A DNA stretch of 64,000 nucleotides from Methanosarcina sp. ERenArc_MAG2 (GCA_023955635.1 JAMXHR010000010.1:372001-436000); one strand, 5' to 3'. Positions 9,844-19,415 are shown, counted from the stretch's first letter. The notes: generated from the sequence alone by a model not told the origin. Translations and numbers: made by a program.

Positions 9844-10245
9844 TTTCCTATGTATGCGAGCAGAGGATAAAAACATTCCTATCTGTATCAAAATAAGGAT
9901 TTCTTTCAATGCAATCTCATATAAACCATATATTATACAGGAAATCTTTGTTATCTCTTTGAAAATTTGCTCTGTAAATCCGGGGGTTGATTACTGCTGC
10001 ATTCCGATATCCGGCTCGTTGGATAGGTTTCTATTCCCGTATGATTGCCTGTGCAAGAACCTGGTATGATACCACATCTTTGAAAAACAGCAGAATTGAT
10101 ATCCAGACTTGCGGCGGAATCGAAACTCCTTATATTCAAATTGTCTGCATGCCTGTATCGACCCATCGTATATGAGGGCCTGTCCCGCTTGGCACGCTGA
10201 CAAAACGGAAAGGAGGAGGTGTCAATCTGAATAAAGAGATCTGAG

Positions 10246-11440
10246 ATGGTTGCGGAAACTGTATATAAGCCTCTTAATGGGAGCCCGTCCATCTGGATGC
10301 AGAAAAAAGCAGTAATCTACAAGCACTGTGAGGTTTGCCCGAAGTTATGTCCCTATGATGTGCTGGAAATGATTGAAGTAGAAGACAACGGGGAAATAAA
10401 AATCACTGACACGGGCCCGGCTGCGGATACAAGCCCGGTTAGCTCTACTGCATCTCATAAAGACCTTTCCGGGTCAAGAGAACCTGTGCCTTCTTTATAT
10501 TCTTCGAGCATGAGATTGGTGGCAACTCCTATACCCCCACATATTTTTCATAGAGGTCTCTTCTGTCCTTAATATGATAGCTCTGGCTGTTCAGGTCAAT
10601 GTAGAGTACGTTTTTAAGGCCCTGAATATTTCCTATGATTTTGAGTTGATCTATGCCCTCGGGTCAAATCTGGGAGTAACTGATCCCGAAGCTGTGCTCG
10701 AACTGATCGACGCCTGTGAAAAAGCCGGAGTCGACATAATCAGCATGGGAGTTATACTCGTCTTATACTCGCCTGGGCCACAGAAATGCAGCGGCGTGGA
10801 AAAATTTCCACCGACGAGACTATGGGGCTCGAACTTTCCTGGGGAAATAAAGCTGCATATCTCAGGGCGATAGATCTTGTAGTCCAGGCGCCGAATGACT
10901 TCTATGCAGCCCTGGGCAAGGGTGTGAATTATGCCTCTAAAAAGTACGGGGAGAAGAATTTGCAGTCCAGCTGGGAGGTCTGGAAATTCCCGGTTATCAT
11001 ACAGGGCTTGGAAACGTGTTTGGACTTAGTGTGGGTTTCCGACATTCCCATCTTGACAATGCAGGCTACGCAGCAGACTAGGCTGCATTTAACCGCCCGC
11101 TTTCGGATGAAGAAATTGTTGAACATATAATAGAGGAAGAAGACCGACGCAGTGTCCTGAACTGCATGGTTTCCTGCCTTTTTGCCAGAAACGTCTACAC
11201 ATACGAAAATATAATTCTGGCCCTTAAGTCTATAGGGATAGAAAGAACCGAAGAAGAATTGAAAGAACTGGGCAGGGACATTTTCAGGAAAAAATACGAA
11301 CTAAAAAAGAAATTCGGCTTCAAGTTCGAAAACCTCACTCTCCCAAAAAGGTTTTTGAAACTGCCTCGACCACCGGGATGCTCGAGGAAGAAAGAGTTAG
11401 AAGAGCAATTGAGCTGTATAGAAAGAAAAGAGGAGTGTGA
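10246..11440 (+). pseudogene. Aldehyde ferredoxin oxidoreductase (AOR family), decayed
   Basis: AOR enzymes use a tungsten/molybdenum pterin and a 4Fe-4S cluster to oxidise aldehydes. Recognisable AOR sequence includes CEVCPKLCPYD (cluster-like cysteines), IYALGSNLGVTDPEAVLELI, WATEMQRRGKISTDET, ELSWGNKAAYLRA and GLEIPGYHTG. The N-terminal pterin domain is missing. Unrelated sequence interrupts the gene at about 10415-10625. An 11-bp imperfect duplication (TATACTCG repeated near 10750) shifts the frame. Another shift lies near 10962, an amber TAG stands at about 11078 inside AADxAAFN, and a last shift near 11375 leads to LEEERVRRAIELYRKKRGV. Several lesions are not homopolymer changes, so this is a genuine pseudogene. 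Confidence 0.8.
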
Positions 11441-11521
11441 GGCATTATAAAGCAGTCACACGCTCAAAGGTCTGAAGAATAATAAAAAAATCTGAAAATT
11501 GTGCTTTGAAGAGTATCATGG

Positions 11522-11600
11522 TCAGAGATCAAATGTTAGACGATCAGAAATCAAATGTTAGACGATCAGAAATCAAATGTTAGACGATCAGAAATCAAAA
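11522..11600. repeat. 22-bp tandem repeat, about 3.5 units
   Basis: The unit GATCAGAAATCAAATGTTAG plus AC repeats between the AOR pseudogene and the symporter gene. The units abut without spacers, so this is not CRISPR. Confidence 0.85.
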
Positions 11601-11610
11601 GTGAGAGCTT

Positions 11611-13011
11611 TCAGATGCTAGAAATTCGGCATCTGCAGTAATCCTTTCCTTCAGCCTTTTCTCCAATCAGCCGGTCCATAACTTTACATGTGACAAGATC
11701 TCCTGCTACATTTACTGCAGTCCTGCACATATCAAGAATCCTATCGACTCCCATGATGAGAGCTATCCCGTTTGTAGGAATTCCGACACTGCTAAGGATC
11801 AGGGCAAGGACAATAATCCCCACACCAGGGATTGAGGGTGTCCCTATGGAAGCTGAAACAGCCATGACCATTACTATCAGAACCTGAAAAGGTCCAAGAT
11901 GTATCCCGAAAACCTCAGCCAGGAAAACAGTGGCTACGCCCTGATAAAGGGCAGTTCCGTTCATGTTCGCAGTTGCGCCGAGAGGAATTACGAACTGAGA
12001 AATAGAAGGTCTTACACCCAACTTATCCTCTGCGGTTTTGAGCGTAAGGGGCATAACTGCAGCAGAACTTGAGGTGGAAAAGGCAAGAAGCATGACATCC
12101 TTAATAGCCTTCAAAAAATTAAATGGATTGTATCTGGCAACAAAAAAAACGATCAGAAGATTAAAGCACATCAGGAGCAAAAGGCTTGCAAGCACTGTGC
12201 CCAAATACACCGCCATTCCCATCAGGGCATCGATCCCAAGTTTTATAGTAAACTTTGTAAGGAGCCCGAAAACGGCAATAGGGGCAAGAGACATGCTCCA
12301 TTTGACTACAGTCATGCAGATGGCCTGCACTGAGTTCAGGAAGTTGACCATTGGAGACGACTGCCCCTTATCTAGAGAAACAAGAGCGACACCTATGATG
12401 ATTGCGATGATAACAACCTGTAGCATTTCTCCACTAACCATGGCTCCAAGGACATTGGAAGGAAAGAGACCTCCTACAAGTAAAGAAGGGAGATTCAGAA
12501 TCGAAGGGTCGAAACTTAAGCCTGTGGACGTTGTATTGACCTCGTCCCCCAGCGCACTTTGAACAAGATCTCCACTTATAAACCGCCCCGGTTGAATATA
12601 AAGCGCCATTCCCAGCCCTATAGCAGTCGCAATTGCAGTTGTCATTATAAAATAAACTGCTGTCAAAAGCCCTGTCTTTTTGAGTTCACTCATACTCTGC
12701 GAGGCTACCCCAAGGATAATTGAAGCAAAAACAAGAGGGATAACAATCATCTTCAGAAGCGCGAGGAAAATATAACCCGGAAGAGCAACCCATTCTCCGA
12801 TTATTTCTGCAGAAACCGGATCAACATACCCTCCGAGAGGCCCGAGAAAAAGTCCCAGAACTATCCCAAGCCCCATGCTTATCAGGATTTTCAGCCAGAG
12901 CTTCTTTTCAAGCAGGCCGTGAAGGTGACGGTTCAGGCTTTTGAGGTAATTATTGTGCCTTAAATCCAGGGGATAGGAATATGAATGATACCCTCGGCAA
13001 TTCCGTTGCAA
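11611..13011 (-). CDS. Dicarboxylate/amino acid:cation symporter (DAACS/SLC1 family)
   Basis: A multi-pass carrier taking up dicarboxylates or acidic amino acids with Na+ or H+. Family signatures are visible: KMIVIPLVFASIILG, the serine-rich hairpin FSTSSSAAVMPLTL, NMNGTALYQG (the NMDGT-like substrate/sodium motif) and SIGTPSIPGVG in hairpin 2. The core is intact and of normal length. The start is unclear: the first transmembrane helix begins at KKLWLKILI, and the only in-frame start codon upstream is TTG at 13011, which lies inside a tandem duplication. No ATG fits. The N-terminal ~30 residues are therefore doubtful. Confidence 0.88.
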   Translation of the reverse strand: MQRNCRGYHSYSYPLDLRHNNYLKSLNRHLHGLLEKKLWLKILISMGLGIVLGLFLGPLGGYVDPVSAEIIGEWVALPGYIFLALLKMIVIPLVFASIILGVASQSMSELKKTGLLTAVYFIMTTAIATAIGLGMALYIQPGRFISGDLVQSALGDEVNTTSTGLSFDPSILNLPSLLVGGLFPSNVLGAMVSGEMLQVVIIAIIIGVALVSLDKGQSSPMVNFLNSVQAICMTVVKWSMSLAPIAVFGLLTKFTIKLGIDALMGMAVYLGTVLASLLLLMCFNLLIVFFVARYNPFNFLKAIKDVMLLAFSTSSSAAVMPLTLKTAEDKLGVRPSISQFVIPLGATANMNGTALYQGVATVFLAEVFGIHLGPFQVLIVMVMAVSASIGTPSIPGVGIIVLALILSSVGIPTNGIALIMGVDRILDMCRTAVNVAGDLVTCKVMDRLIGEKAEGKDYCRCRISSI

Positions 13012-13149
13012 AGTACTTTCTTTTCCTCTAAGATTTCATGTGTGAATTCTTTCGGATTAGGGATATAATGATACCCTCGGCAATTCCGTTGCAAAGTACT
13101 TTCTTTTCCTCTAAGATTTCATGTGTGAATTCTTTCGGATTAGGGATAT
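12984..13149. repeat. 83-bp perfect tandem duplication at the 5' end of the symporter gene
   Basis: Two identical 83-bp units (12984-13066 and 13067-13149) cover the symporter start region. Since 83 is not a multiple of three, any frame through it is shifted. With one unit only, the minus strand reads a 43-aa frame from 13171 (MKGKDHHYIPNPKEFTHEIL, ending IPIPWI). Confidence 0.9.
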
Positions 13150-13572
13150 AATGATGGTCTTTGCCTTTCATGGGATCACAGAAAAAAATGTTGGAAAACT
13201 CAAACGTTCAGTTCTTTGTTTAGAAATTTAGCCTAATTGGATATTACTTTCAACATTAAATTATATAAAAGCTTAGAAAAATACATAACAATACTTATGT
13301 TGAACTGTTTTCACAATTATAAATATCCTTTCATACAATAATTGTACGAAAGGTTTGAATGGAATTTAAGGAACAATCGATGAGAATGATATGATTACGC
13401 TCTTTTCAAAAGCCCTGTTGATTACGTCGAGATTTAACTTTGATATTATTTTTTACAAAGATCCCCTGCTCAAAAGGAAGCACCTGTTCCGGAAAGATAA
13501 CATTACCTGCTGCATGGATTAAGACAAAGATTCAGGCCATCTACTCATTAGCCCAAGGTTGCTGATGGAATC

Positions 13573-13708
13573 TTACTCCACTATCGCATGGGCGAAATAT
13601 GATAAACAGCATACTGGCCGGCCTTCATTGACCCCCTGGAAATAGGTTTTTTTATAATCCTCACTGGTTACATTGCGAACCTGGGAAAAACCGCGCTGAG
13701 CAATGAAC
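13573..13708 (-). pseudogene. C-terminal remnant of a SAM-dependent methyltransferase
   Basis: The minus strand reads AQRGFSQVRNVTSEDYKKTY, then FQGVNEGRPV, ending YFAHAIVE and stop. This closely matches the C-terminus of the methyltransferase at 14313-15233 (AERGFSRVQNVTAEEYKKMY). Only about 44 residues remain, joined tail-to-tail with a TetR remnant on the other strand. A third fragment lies near 25530. Confidence 0.75.
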
Positions 13709-14289
13709 GCCTCAAGCTACACGCATTATACTTCGAAATTCTCGGGATGACAGTACACAAACCTGAAGTTCAGAAAAAATCGATCGAAGGTATCCTCTTC
13801 AAATTCAAGGGAGAATTTTCCAACCAGAAAAATATGCAACAATTTTGTCATACAGTTCTAAAGTTGAATGCATCGACTGATAATGTTTTTTAGACTTGGC
13901 TAAATTTTTAAATTTTCAGCGAATATGTGAAATTTACTTTTACCCATACAATTTGAAGAGGATACGATCGAAGGCATGAAGCGTGGCATTGACCAGCCAA
14001 CCCTTGAAATCACATAACAGCAGCAAAAAGGCCTTATTTCAGCCAAAACCGATCCACGGACCCTTGCAGTCGCTCTTGTGTCATTATTCAACGGCATGCG
14101 GGTTCTTATTCTTCTTGGTGTCCATTGGGGGAAGTCCGTTCTCGCTGGATCGAAATACTCAGGAATTTATTCGGGATAATGGAAAAAGGGGAAAAGGCAG
14201 AGTGCCCCGGGGATTGTAAAAGATTTGAGAATTGCAATAAAGAATCAAGGGAGCCCAAAGTAAAAGCAGAAACAGGAAAAAATGAATAA
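13709..14289 (+). pseudogene. C-terminal domain of a TetR-family regulator, split by a MITE
   Basis: Reads LKLHALYFEILGMTVHKPEV, then SIEGMKRGIDQ after the MITE, an in-frame TAA, ISAKTDPRTLAVALVSLFNG, and after a frame break near 14130 EVRSRWIEILRNLFGIMEK, ending TGKNE. This is the ligand-binding region of a TetR-type repressor; the DNA-binding half is missing. The 176-bp MITE at 13790-13965 lies in the middle of it. Confidence 0.7.
13790..13965. mobile_element. MITE derived from the IS66-like element (176 bp)
   Basis: The ends are GTATCCTCTTCAAATT and complement, the same as the IS at 2070-5136. It is flanked by a perfect 8-bp duplication GATCGAAG (13782-13789 and 13966-13973), the length expected for IS66-type transposition. 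It has no coding capacity. Confidence 0.92.
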
Positions 14290-14312
14290 AGTAGGTATTT
14301 GAATCTGATTTT

Positions 14313-15233
14313 TTATTCGATCGTCGCATGAGTAAAAAATAAAAGATTGCTTACTTTCCGGTCTTTATTTACTCCGTGGAAGTACATTTTTTTGTACTCT
14401 TCAGCAGTCACGTTCTGAACTCTGGAAAAGCCTCTCTCCGCAAGAAAAGGCTCGACCATTCCTTCTTTAATGCCGAATTTAAGTGGCTCTCCCTGTTGTA
14501 CCGTATAATCCAAGATATTTCTTCCCGCTTCCAGTTTGCATGTCCCGTCGACTACTGATTCAGGATAGTAATCAAACAGGACAGCGCTTCCCTTACCTGA
14601 ATTCTTTGCAATAAAGGATAATGTCTCGTCAACCGCTTCGAGAGGAATGTACATGACAAGCCCTTCCATAAGGAAGAGAGTTTTCAGTGACCTGTCGAAT
14701 CCCTGTACAATCAGTCGTTCGCCAAGGTTTTCGATCTCAAAATCAACAGGAACATACATAACGCACTCCGGGAGAAAACCGAAAATTTCTTTGACCTTTT
14801 CTATTTTTACACTTTGAGTATTCGGATGGTCCACTTCAAACACTTTCACTTTTCCTTTCAGGCCTTCAATCCTGTATGCTCTGGTATCATACCCCGCACC
14901 CAGGATGACCAGCTGGCGAAGTCCCTCGTCAATCGATGTCCTGACAAAATCGTCAAAATACCTGACTCTGGCCCGAATAGAATTGGCAAGGCCCGGGAAA
15001 AGACGTTCGTAGTATTCTGACATCTCTTTTGTCTTATCCGGGTTGGATGCTGCGAATGCCAGTACTTCCGGGTCAACGAAATGGACGGCATAAGGGTCAT
15101 AACAAATGCGTTCGCCCTCTGGTTTTCTCGATTCTGCAACTCTGTGGAGAGCAATCATCTCAGCCATTTTACTGGATCCTTTTCTGTTCGTGTTCGTTTC
15201 ATTTGAAGCTGTGAAACTTTTTGGTTCTTGCAT
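14313..15233 (-). CDS. Class I SAM-dependent methyltransferase (LCMT/PPM1-like)
   Basis: The product is about 306 aa. SAM-binding features are LVILGAGYDTRAYRIEG (motif I) and VFEVDHPNTQSVKIEKV (acidic strand-2 region), with LFLMEGLVMYIP and AVLFDYYPESVVD, as in the TIGR00027-type family related to leucine carboxyl and O-methyltransferases. The start at 15233 (MQEPKSFTASNE) is preceded by GGAGAGG at 5 bases; longer in-frame starts upstream have no such site and overlap the next gene. The upstream gene on the same strand is an alpha/beta hydrolase, so the two may be co-transcribed. Substrate unknown. Fragments of related genes lie at 13573 and 25530. Confidence 0.85.
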   Translation of the reverse strand: MQEPKSFTASNETNTNRKGSSKMAEMIALHRVAESRKPEGERICYDPYAVHFVDPEVLAFAASNPDKTKEMSEYYERLFPGLANSIRARVRYFDDFVRTSIDEGLRQLVILGAGYDTRAYRIEGLKGKVKVFEVDHPNTQSVKIEKVKEIFGFLPECVMYVPVDFEIENLGERLIVQGFDRSLKTLFLMEGLVMYIPLEAVDETLSFIAKNSGKGSAVLFDYYPESVVDGTCKLEAGRNILDYTVQQGEPLKFGIKEGMVEPFLAERGFSRVQNVTAEEYKKMYFHGVNKDRKVSNLLFFTHATIE

Positions 15234-15321
15234 AACATCCTCTCCTTTTCTGAATACTTTGTACTTGATTTTGGTTGTCTCAGTATTTTCTATGTCTGAT
15301 ATCGCAAAAATAGATCTTTTA

Positions 15322-16083
15322 TCAGGCGGCAGGTCGTGAAGCTTTCTCCTTTGTTTTTGCATCGACCTCTTCCAAAAATTCGATAACAGGCATAACCAGC
15401 AGATCCGGCTTTGTTCTTATGAATAAATGGTCTTCTTCAACAAGGACCAGCCTGGAGCCTGATATCCCTTCTGAAAGCTCCTCGGCACATTTGACCGGCG
15501 TGGAATTATCTTTCGTTCCGTTCACTATGAGCGTGGGCGCAGTAATTTTACCCAGCAGGTCCATGCCGTCGAACTCCTTGAGTGCATCGAACTGCCTGAT
15601 GAATGATTCGATGCTCGGCGGGTATTTGCCCATTGCCTCCAGAAATCCGGGTTGCGTAATCATTGTCTGCAATCTTTCAAATGATAAGGTAGCTTGCGGA
15701 TCATCCTTGTGAGGCGACCGGGCAGCAGCTACGTTCAATATCAGGCTCCTGACCCAGTCTGGGTATTTCGCAGCGATCACAAGCGCGATGCGTGAACCCA
15801 TAGAGATTCCGAGAAAGTGGGCGCTCCTTATTCCGATGGCATCTATTAGGCCGATCGTATCTCGGGCCATCATCTCAATCGAGTAAGGCTCATCAGGCTT
15901 ATCAGTCCTGCCTGTACCACGGTTGTCAAAGAAGACCATTTTGTATTTTTTATTCATTTCGATTTTCAGGTAATCGACAAACGAAGAGATCTCTCCACTG
16001 ATTCCCCAGATAACCACAAGCGGCTCACCTTCGCCGTGAATCTCGTAATACATGTTTATGTCGTTGACTTTTACTATCGGCAT
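15322..16083 (-). CDS. Alpha/beta-fold hydrolase
   Basis: The product is 253 aa. The nucleophile elbow is GISMG, the catalytic acid is likely in NGTKDNSTP and the catalytic histidine in EEDHLFI. The oxyanion region IWGISGEISSF and DNRGTGRTDKPD are typical of small cytoplasmic esterases and lyase-like hydrolases. GGAGG lies about 6 bases before the ATG. It lies directly upstream of the methyltransferase gene. The substrate cannot be deduced. Confidence 0.88.
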   Translation of the reverse strand: MPIVKVNDINMYYEIHGEGEPLVVIWGISGEISSFVDYLKIEMNKKYKMVFFDNRGTGRTDKPDEPYSIEMMARDTIGLIDAIGIRSAHFLGISMGSRIALVIAAKYPDWVRSLILNVAAARSPHKDDPQATLSFERLQTMITQPGFLEAMGKYPPSIESFIRQFDALKEFDGMDLLGKITAPTLIVNGTKDNSTPVKCAEELSEGISGSRLVLVEEDHLFIRTKPDLLVMPVIEFLEEVDAKTKEKASRPAA

Positions 16084-16190
16084 TTTTAAACCTCCAATTT
16101 TAGTTTTAGGGGTGTTCTCTCATCCTTGTGCTGCCAGGATCTTTCAAAACAAAGAGATATTCGTGGCAGGAGGAAACACCCTGAGCAATA

Positions 16191-17643
16191 TCACTCGATA
16201 GCCTTCTCACTTACTTTTTCCGGGAAACCCATATATTCAAACGTCCGATTCCGTATCCAGATCATATTCGGCTCCCGGGAAGAGCCGTTATTTTGTGTCG
16301 GCTCGGCAAAGGTAAGTGAAAATACAATCCTTCCGCCGGCCCCGATCCCTCCGAGGATCAACGGGACTATCTCACTGATTGCCGGCAAAAAGACCATGCG
16401 ATCGATCCAGAGATTTCCGTACGTCACTTGGAGATTGAGTCTCCCTAAATTTGAAGGAATTGTACCAGGAGTCATGTTTTCATAATTGCGTGTAAACGAA
16501 AACGCCACATTTTTCTTATCCCGGGCAAACCGTGACAGGTTGTCGGTCCGGGAATACGCTTCAGGAGTAACTTTAAAAATGGTCCAAAACTGGCAAAAGC
16601 ATCAATGAAGGACGGCTCAAAACCCAGGACTTCCAGACCTGTCGAGTCCAATTTTTCCACACGTTTGTGTACCTCTTTATGCAAAACAGCAACATTCTCC
16701 CAGAAGGGCTTTTTTGCATCATAGGTATACGAGAAGCGCGGAGCTCCGACACAGAGGCAGAATACATCGCCAACCTGTGTAGTTGCATGTCTTCTCAGGT
16801 CAAAGGGGACAGAAACCAGCTTGAAGTTTTTGGTAAATGGGCCTGATATATCATCATGTGCTGCAATACATGCTGCAGTCACTGCCGACCCTACCGAAAC
16901 TCCTTCCTTCCTGCATTTTTCTGAAAAAATCTTTGACTCCTGGGGATCAAGCTCGATTAATACAGCGCCACACTGCTTTTTTCCCAGTAAGCCCTGGTGA
17001 TCGCAGCATAATCGGCCTGGAAAAAGTAGTGTGGGCTCTTTCTCCATTTCCTGTTGGCATTGTACACAAAAAACCGGGTGAGAATTGCAGCGACAGAAAA
17101 ACCACTTTTTCTTGGAAGTAATTTCATAATGTCAGGAGGATTGAGTACAGCGACCTTGCATTCAGGATCAGCGTAACTGATTAAAATATCCCGGACCAGA
17201 TTTGCCAGTGCCCTCCCATCACAGATACTATGGTTACACATAATGATAAGGTCTGACACGTCAGGGGAATGCAACAGCACGAACCGAATCAACGGACCTT
17301 TTTCCAGTTCAAACGGGATCCTGTGTTCACATTGAATCTCTTCAAATCACTGAGTATCTGAAGTCCTCTTTATAACCCTTAATGGAAGAGCAGGAACATT
17401 ATCATTGGAAAACCAGGCGTCATGCCGGTCGCCAAATACAATCTTCGCTCCGACCAGCGGATGTATACGACGGACCGTATCCAGTGCACGGAGCAGCTCC
17501 TGTTCCGACACATTTCCGATAATCCGTGAAACAATCGATACATTATACCCCGGAGTATGTAGGAAAACACGCTCAAGATTGGTCACACGGCGTATACATC
17601 CCGGAATTTCCGCATTCTTATCCGCATGTTCATTCTGTGTCAT
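16191..17643 (-). pseudogene. Condensation/alcohol-acetyltransferase-type acyltransferase with one nonsense codon
   Basis: The condensation-type active-site motif HxxxDG appears as CNHSICDGRAL. Start at 17643 (MTQNEHADKN). An in-frame TGA at 17347-17349 sits where a Trp would fit (TQxFEEIQCEH, then FELEKGPLIRFV). Two further frame breaks are repaired by adding one base to homopolymers at 16977-16982 and 16575-16579, giving YWEKKQCGAVLIELDP and FFKVTPEAYSRTDNLSRF. The corrected protein is about 484 aa. Members of this superfamily transfer acyl groups to alcohols or amines. If the TGA is also an error the gene is intact. Methanosarcina reads UAG, not UGA, as pyrrolysine, so no recoding is expected. 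Confidence 0.7.
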
Positions 17644-17943
17644 CACAGCACCTTCATTTTTCAACATTATCGAATTACACACTTTTTCGCGGAATACACA
17701 ATGTCAGGAAAAATGAGCGGATGGCTTGTGTGAGCAGTTCAAGCTCTTCCGTCTAATCGAACTGTCCGCCTTTTCATATCAGTTCAGTGAGACATTGCAA
17801 AACCGTTCGTCATCGAATAAAATTTATTCAATTTCCATTAATAACATTCGTTATTCTGATGGTTGTTTCCAGTAATCACATCATAGAGTTTTCTGCGGTT
17901 CCGTAACCTGGTGATTCAACGTTTACCGCTGGAGAATTCCATT

Positions 17944-18597
17944 TTAATTATCACATTCCTTTTCAGGGAATCGAGCAACTGCCGGGCAGAGGAATTTTGG
18001 CAACATCTCAACATATTTGTCGTAACTTATCCCTTGTGTCGCAAAACCATTTTTCATGGAGGGATCAGGGGAGACAACATTAAATGTAATCATTTGGAGA
18101 TACATCCCAAGCAGCGTGGGATCCAGGTCGTTTCTGACAGACCCGTCTTCGATTCCCTCCCTTACAGCTGCGTGAACAAGGGGAATATATTTCATGGAGA
18201 CTTCCATCATCATTCGTGCGTCTTCTGCGTCAATCCTCTGAAAGAGTTGCGGCCCGAAAGTGGTGGCCATATCGTTATAGTCGGCATTTTTCTGTGCATA
18301 TTCAATGTACCAACGGATCAGTATCTGAATTTTTTCGAAACCTGTTTTTCCTTGGCTCATTTTTTCTGTCAGAATTTTACCAAACTCTATCCATTTCCGG
18401 GAGATGATGGCAAAAAACAGCGAGTCCTTGCTTTTAAAATAAAGATAAAGCGTACCTTTGCCAAGCTCCACCTCTTTAGCTATTTCTTCCATGGAGACGC
18501 TGTCGAAGCCCTTGGAGAAGAATAACTTCTCAGCGGCATCGAGAATAACATTCTTTCTTTGCTCTTTTTCTCTTTCCTTTCTGTCAGCAGTTGCCAT
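17944..18597 (-). CDS. TetR/AcrR-family transcriptional repressor
   Basis: The N-terminal DNA-binding domain shows the classic pattern: [20 protein letters not shown], then EIAKEVELGKGTLYLYFKSK. The C-terminal ~150 residues form a variable ligand-binding domain. A perfect palindrome (ATGACTnnnAGTCAT) lies 30 bp upstream and is a good autoregulatory operator. The divergent or downstream target is unclear; the acyltransferase gene on the same strand could be controlled by it. The region 17644-17943 between them has no supported gene. Confidence 0.92.
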   Translation of the reverse strand: MATADRKEREKEQRKNVILDAAEKLFFSKGFDSVSMEEIAKEVELGKGTLYLYFKSKDSLFFAIISRKWIEFGKILTEKMSQGKTGFEKIQILIRWYIEYAQKNADYNDMATTFGPQLFQRIDAEDARMMMEVSMKYIPLVHAAVREGIEDGSVRNDLDPTLLGMYLQMITFNVVSPDPSMKNGFATQGISYDKYVEMLPKFLCPAVARFPEKECDN

Positions 18598-18628
18598 TAT
18601 CTTTACCTATATGACCAATAACCAATAT

Positions 18629-18643
18629 ATGACTATCAGTCAT
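18629..18643. promoter_or_regulatory. Candidate operator of the TetR regulator
   Basis: ATGACTATCAGTCAT has perfect 6-bp arms around a 3-base centre, about 32 bp upstream of the TetR start codon, overlapping the likely promoter. TetR-family proteins usually bind such palindromes near their own gene. Confidence 0.55.
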
Positions 18644-18763
18644 TAAAAAAATGAGAGTCAAACAGTATAAGGTTTCTGCTTTTTATCGATTAGTCATGCT
18701 AAATCTGAAAAAGGCTGGACATACACAATTGAGCCTTTCTCAGGAGTGCTAACTGTGTAGAAA

Positions 18764-18842
18764 ACCAGATGTGTAGAAAACCAGATTATGCCCTATGAAG
18801 TCCTTCAGTTCGGCAATCTCTGACGAATAAAAATCGATATGG
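18764..18842 (-). other. Fragment homologous to the small frame at 22074-22223
   Basis: The minus strand reads DIDFYSSEIAELKDFIGHNL. The DNA closely matches 22068-22130 (shared TTTTTATTC, CAGAGAT, GGCATAATCTGG). Two tandem copies of TGTAGAAAACCAGAT precede it. It looks like the tail of a short gene family, with no start visible here. Confidence 0.4.
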
Positions 18843-18885
18843 GTTGTATCTCCTCTCGAAGAGGAGAATTAGCCCTGAGTTAACT

Positions 18886-19332
18886 CTAAATGTCAAACTT
18901 CTGATTGAAATATGTTTCTCTTACAGACTTTGCTTTCTCTTGAGCCCATTTCTCCAAGCCCACCTTCCTAATCAGTGCCAGATTATACACCTTTGTGTTG
19001 TGTGGAACCGTCGATGCAAGGTCTGCCCAAGGATGAAGGTTGTCGCAAGGGAAATCAGAACAATCGGCGCACGATTCGATATCTTTTGAACTGATGCACT
19101 TATATACTTTACACAGTCCTAGCTCGTGCGTACGACGGATAGGGATGAGACCGTTTTCTCTTCGGCATCCTTTACAAACAGCTTCTTCAACTGAAAGCTT
19201 ATATCCAGCTGAGAAAACTCCTTCCTGTATTTGTTTTCTAAGCTCTTCATTATCATTTGCCAAATAAAAAGGACAATTAAAGCAATCCAGACCGCACGGT
19301 GCGGTCATTTCTCTCAATTCTTCCAAATCCAT
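18886..19332 (-). CDS. DUF3795-type cysteine-rich protein
   Basis: The product is 148 aa and has eleven cysteines: APCGLDCFNCPFY, VCKGCRREN, GLCKVYKCIS, ESCADCSDFPC. This arrangement is typical of DUF3795 proteins, common in methanogens and anaerobic bacteria and presumed to bind zinc or an iron-sulfur cluster. The biochemical role is unknown. AGGGG lies before the ATG. It lies between two TetR regulators on the same strand. Confidence 0.85.
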   Translation of the reverse strand: MDLEELREMTAPCGLDCFNCPFYLANDNEELRKQIQEGVFSAGYKLSVEEAVCKGCRRENGLIPIRRTHELGLCKVYKCISSKDIESCADCSDFPCDNLHPWADLASTVPHNTKVYNLALIRKVGLEKWAQEKAKSVRETYFNQKFDI

Positions 19333-19415
19333 AAAGTTACCCCTTATACCTCAATATACTCGTATTTGATTGCCTAAGTCCTGAAACAGTCCTGGTTTCA
19401 ATTATGCCATCTCTT

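Noticed and set aside
11070-11085. Pyrrolysine codon in the AOR gene
   Set aside because: The gene has several independent lesions and UAG replaces what is probably Gln, so it is a decay mutation.
11522-11600. Possible CRISPR array
   Set aside because: The 22-bp units abut without spacers; it is a simple tandem repeat.
11690-12562. Plus-strand frames opposite the symporter
   Set aside because: They are shadows of the membrane-protein codons on the minus strand; repetitive Thr/Ile/Met composition without a domain.
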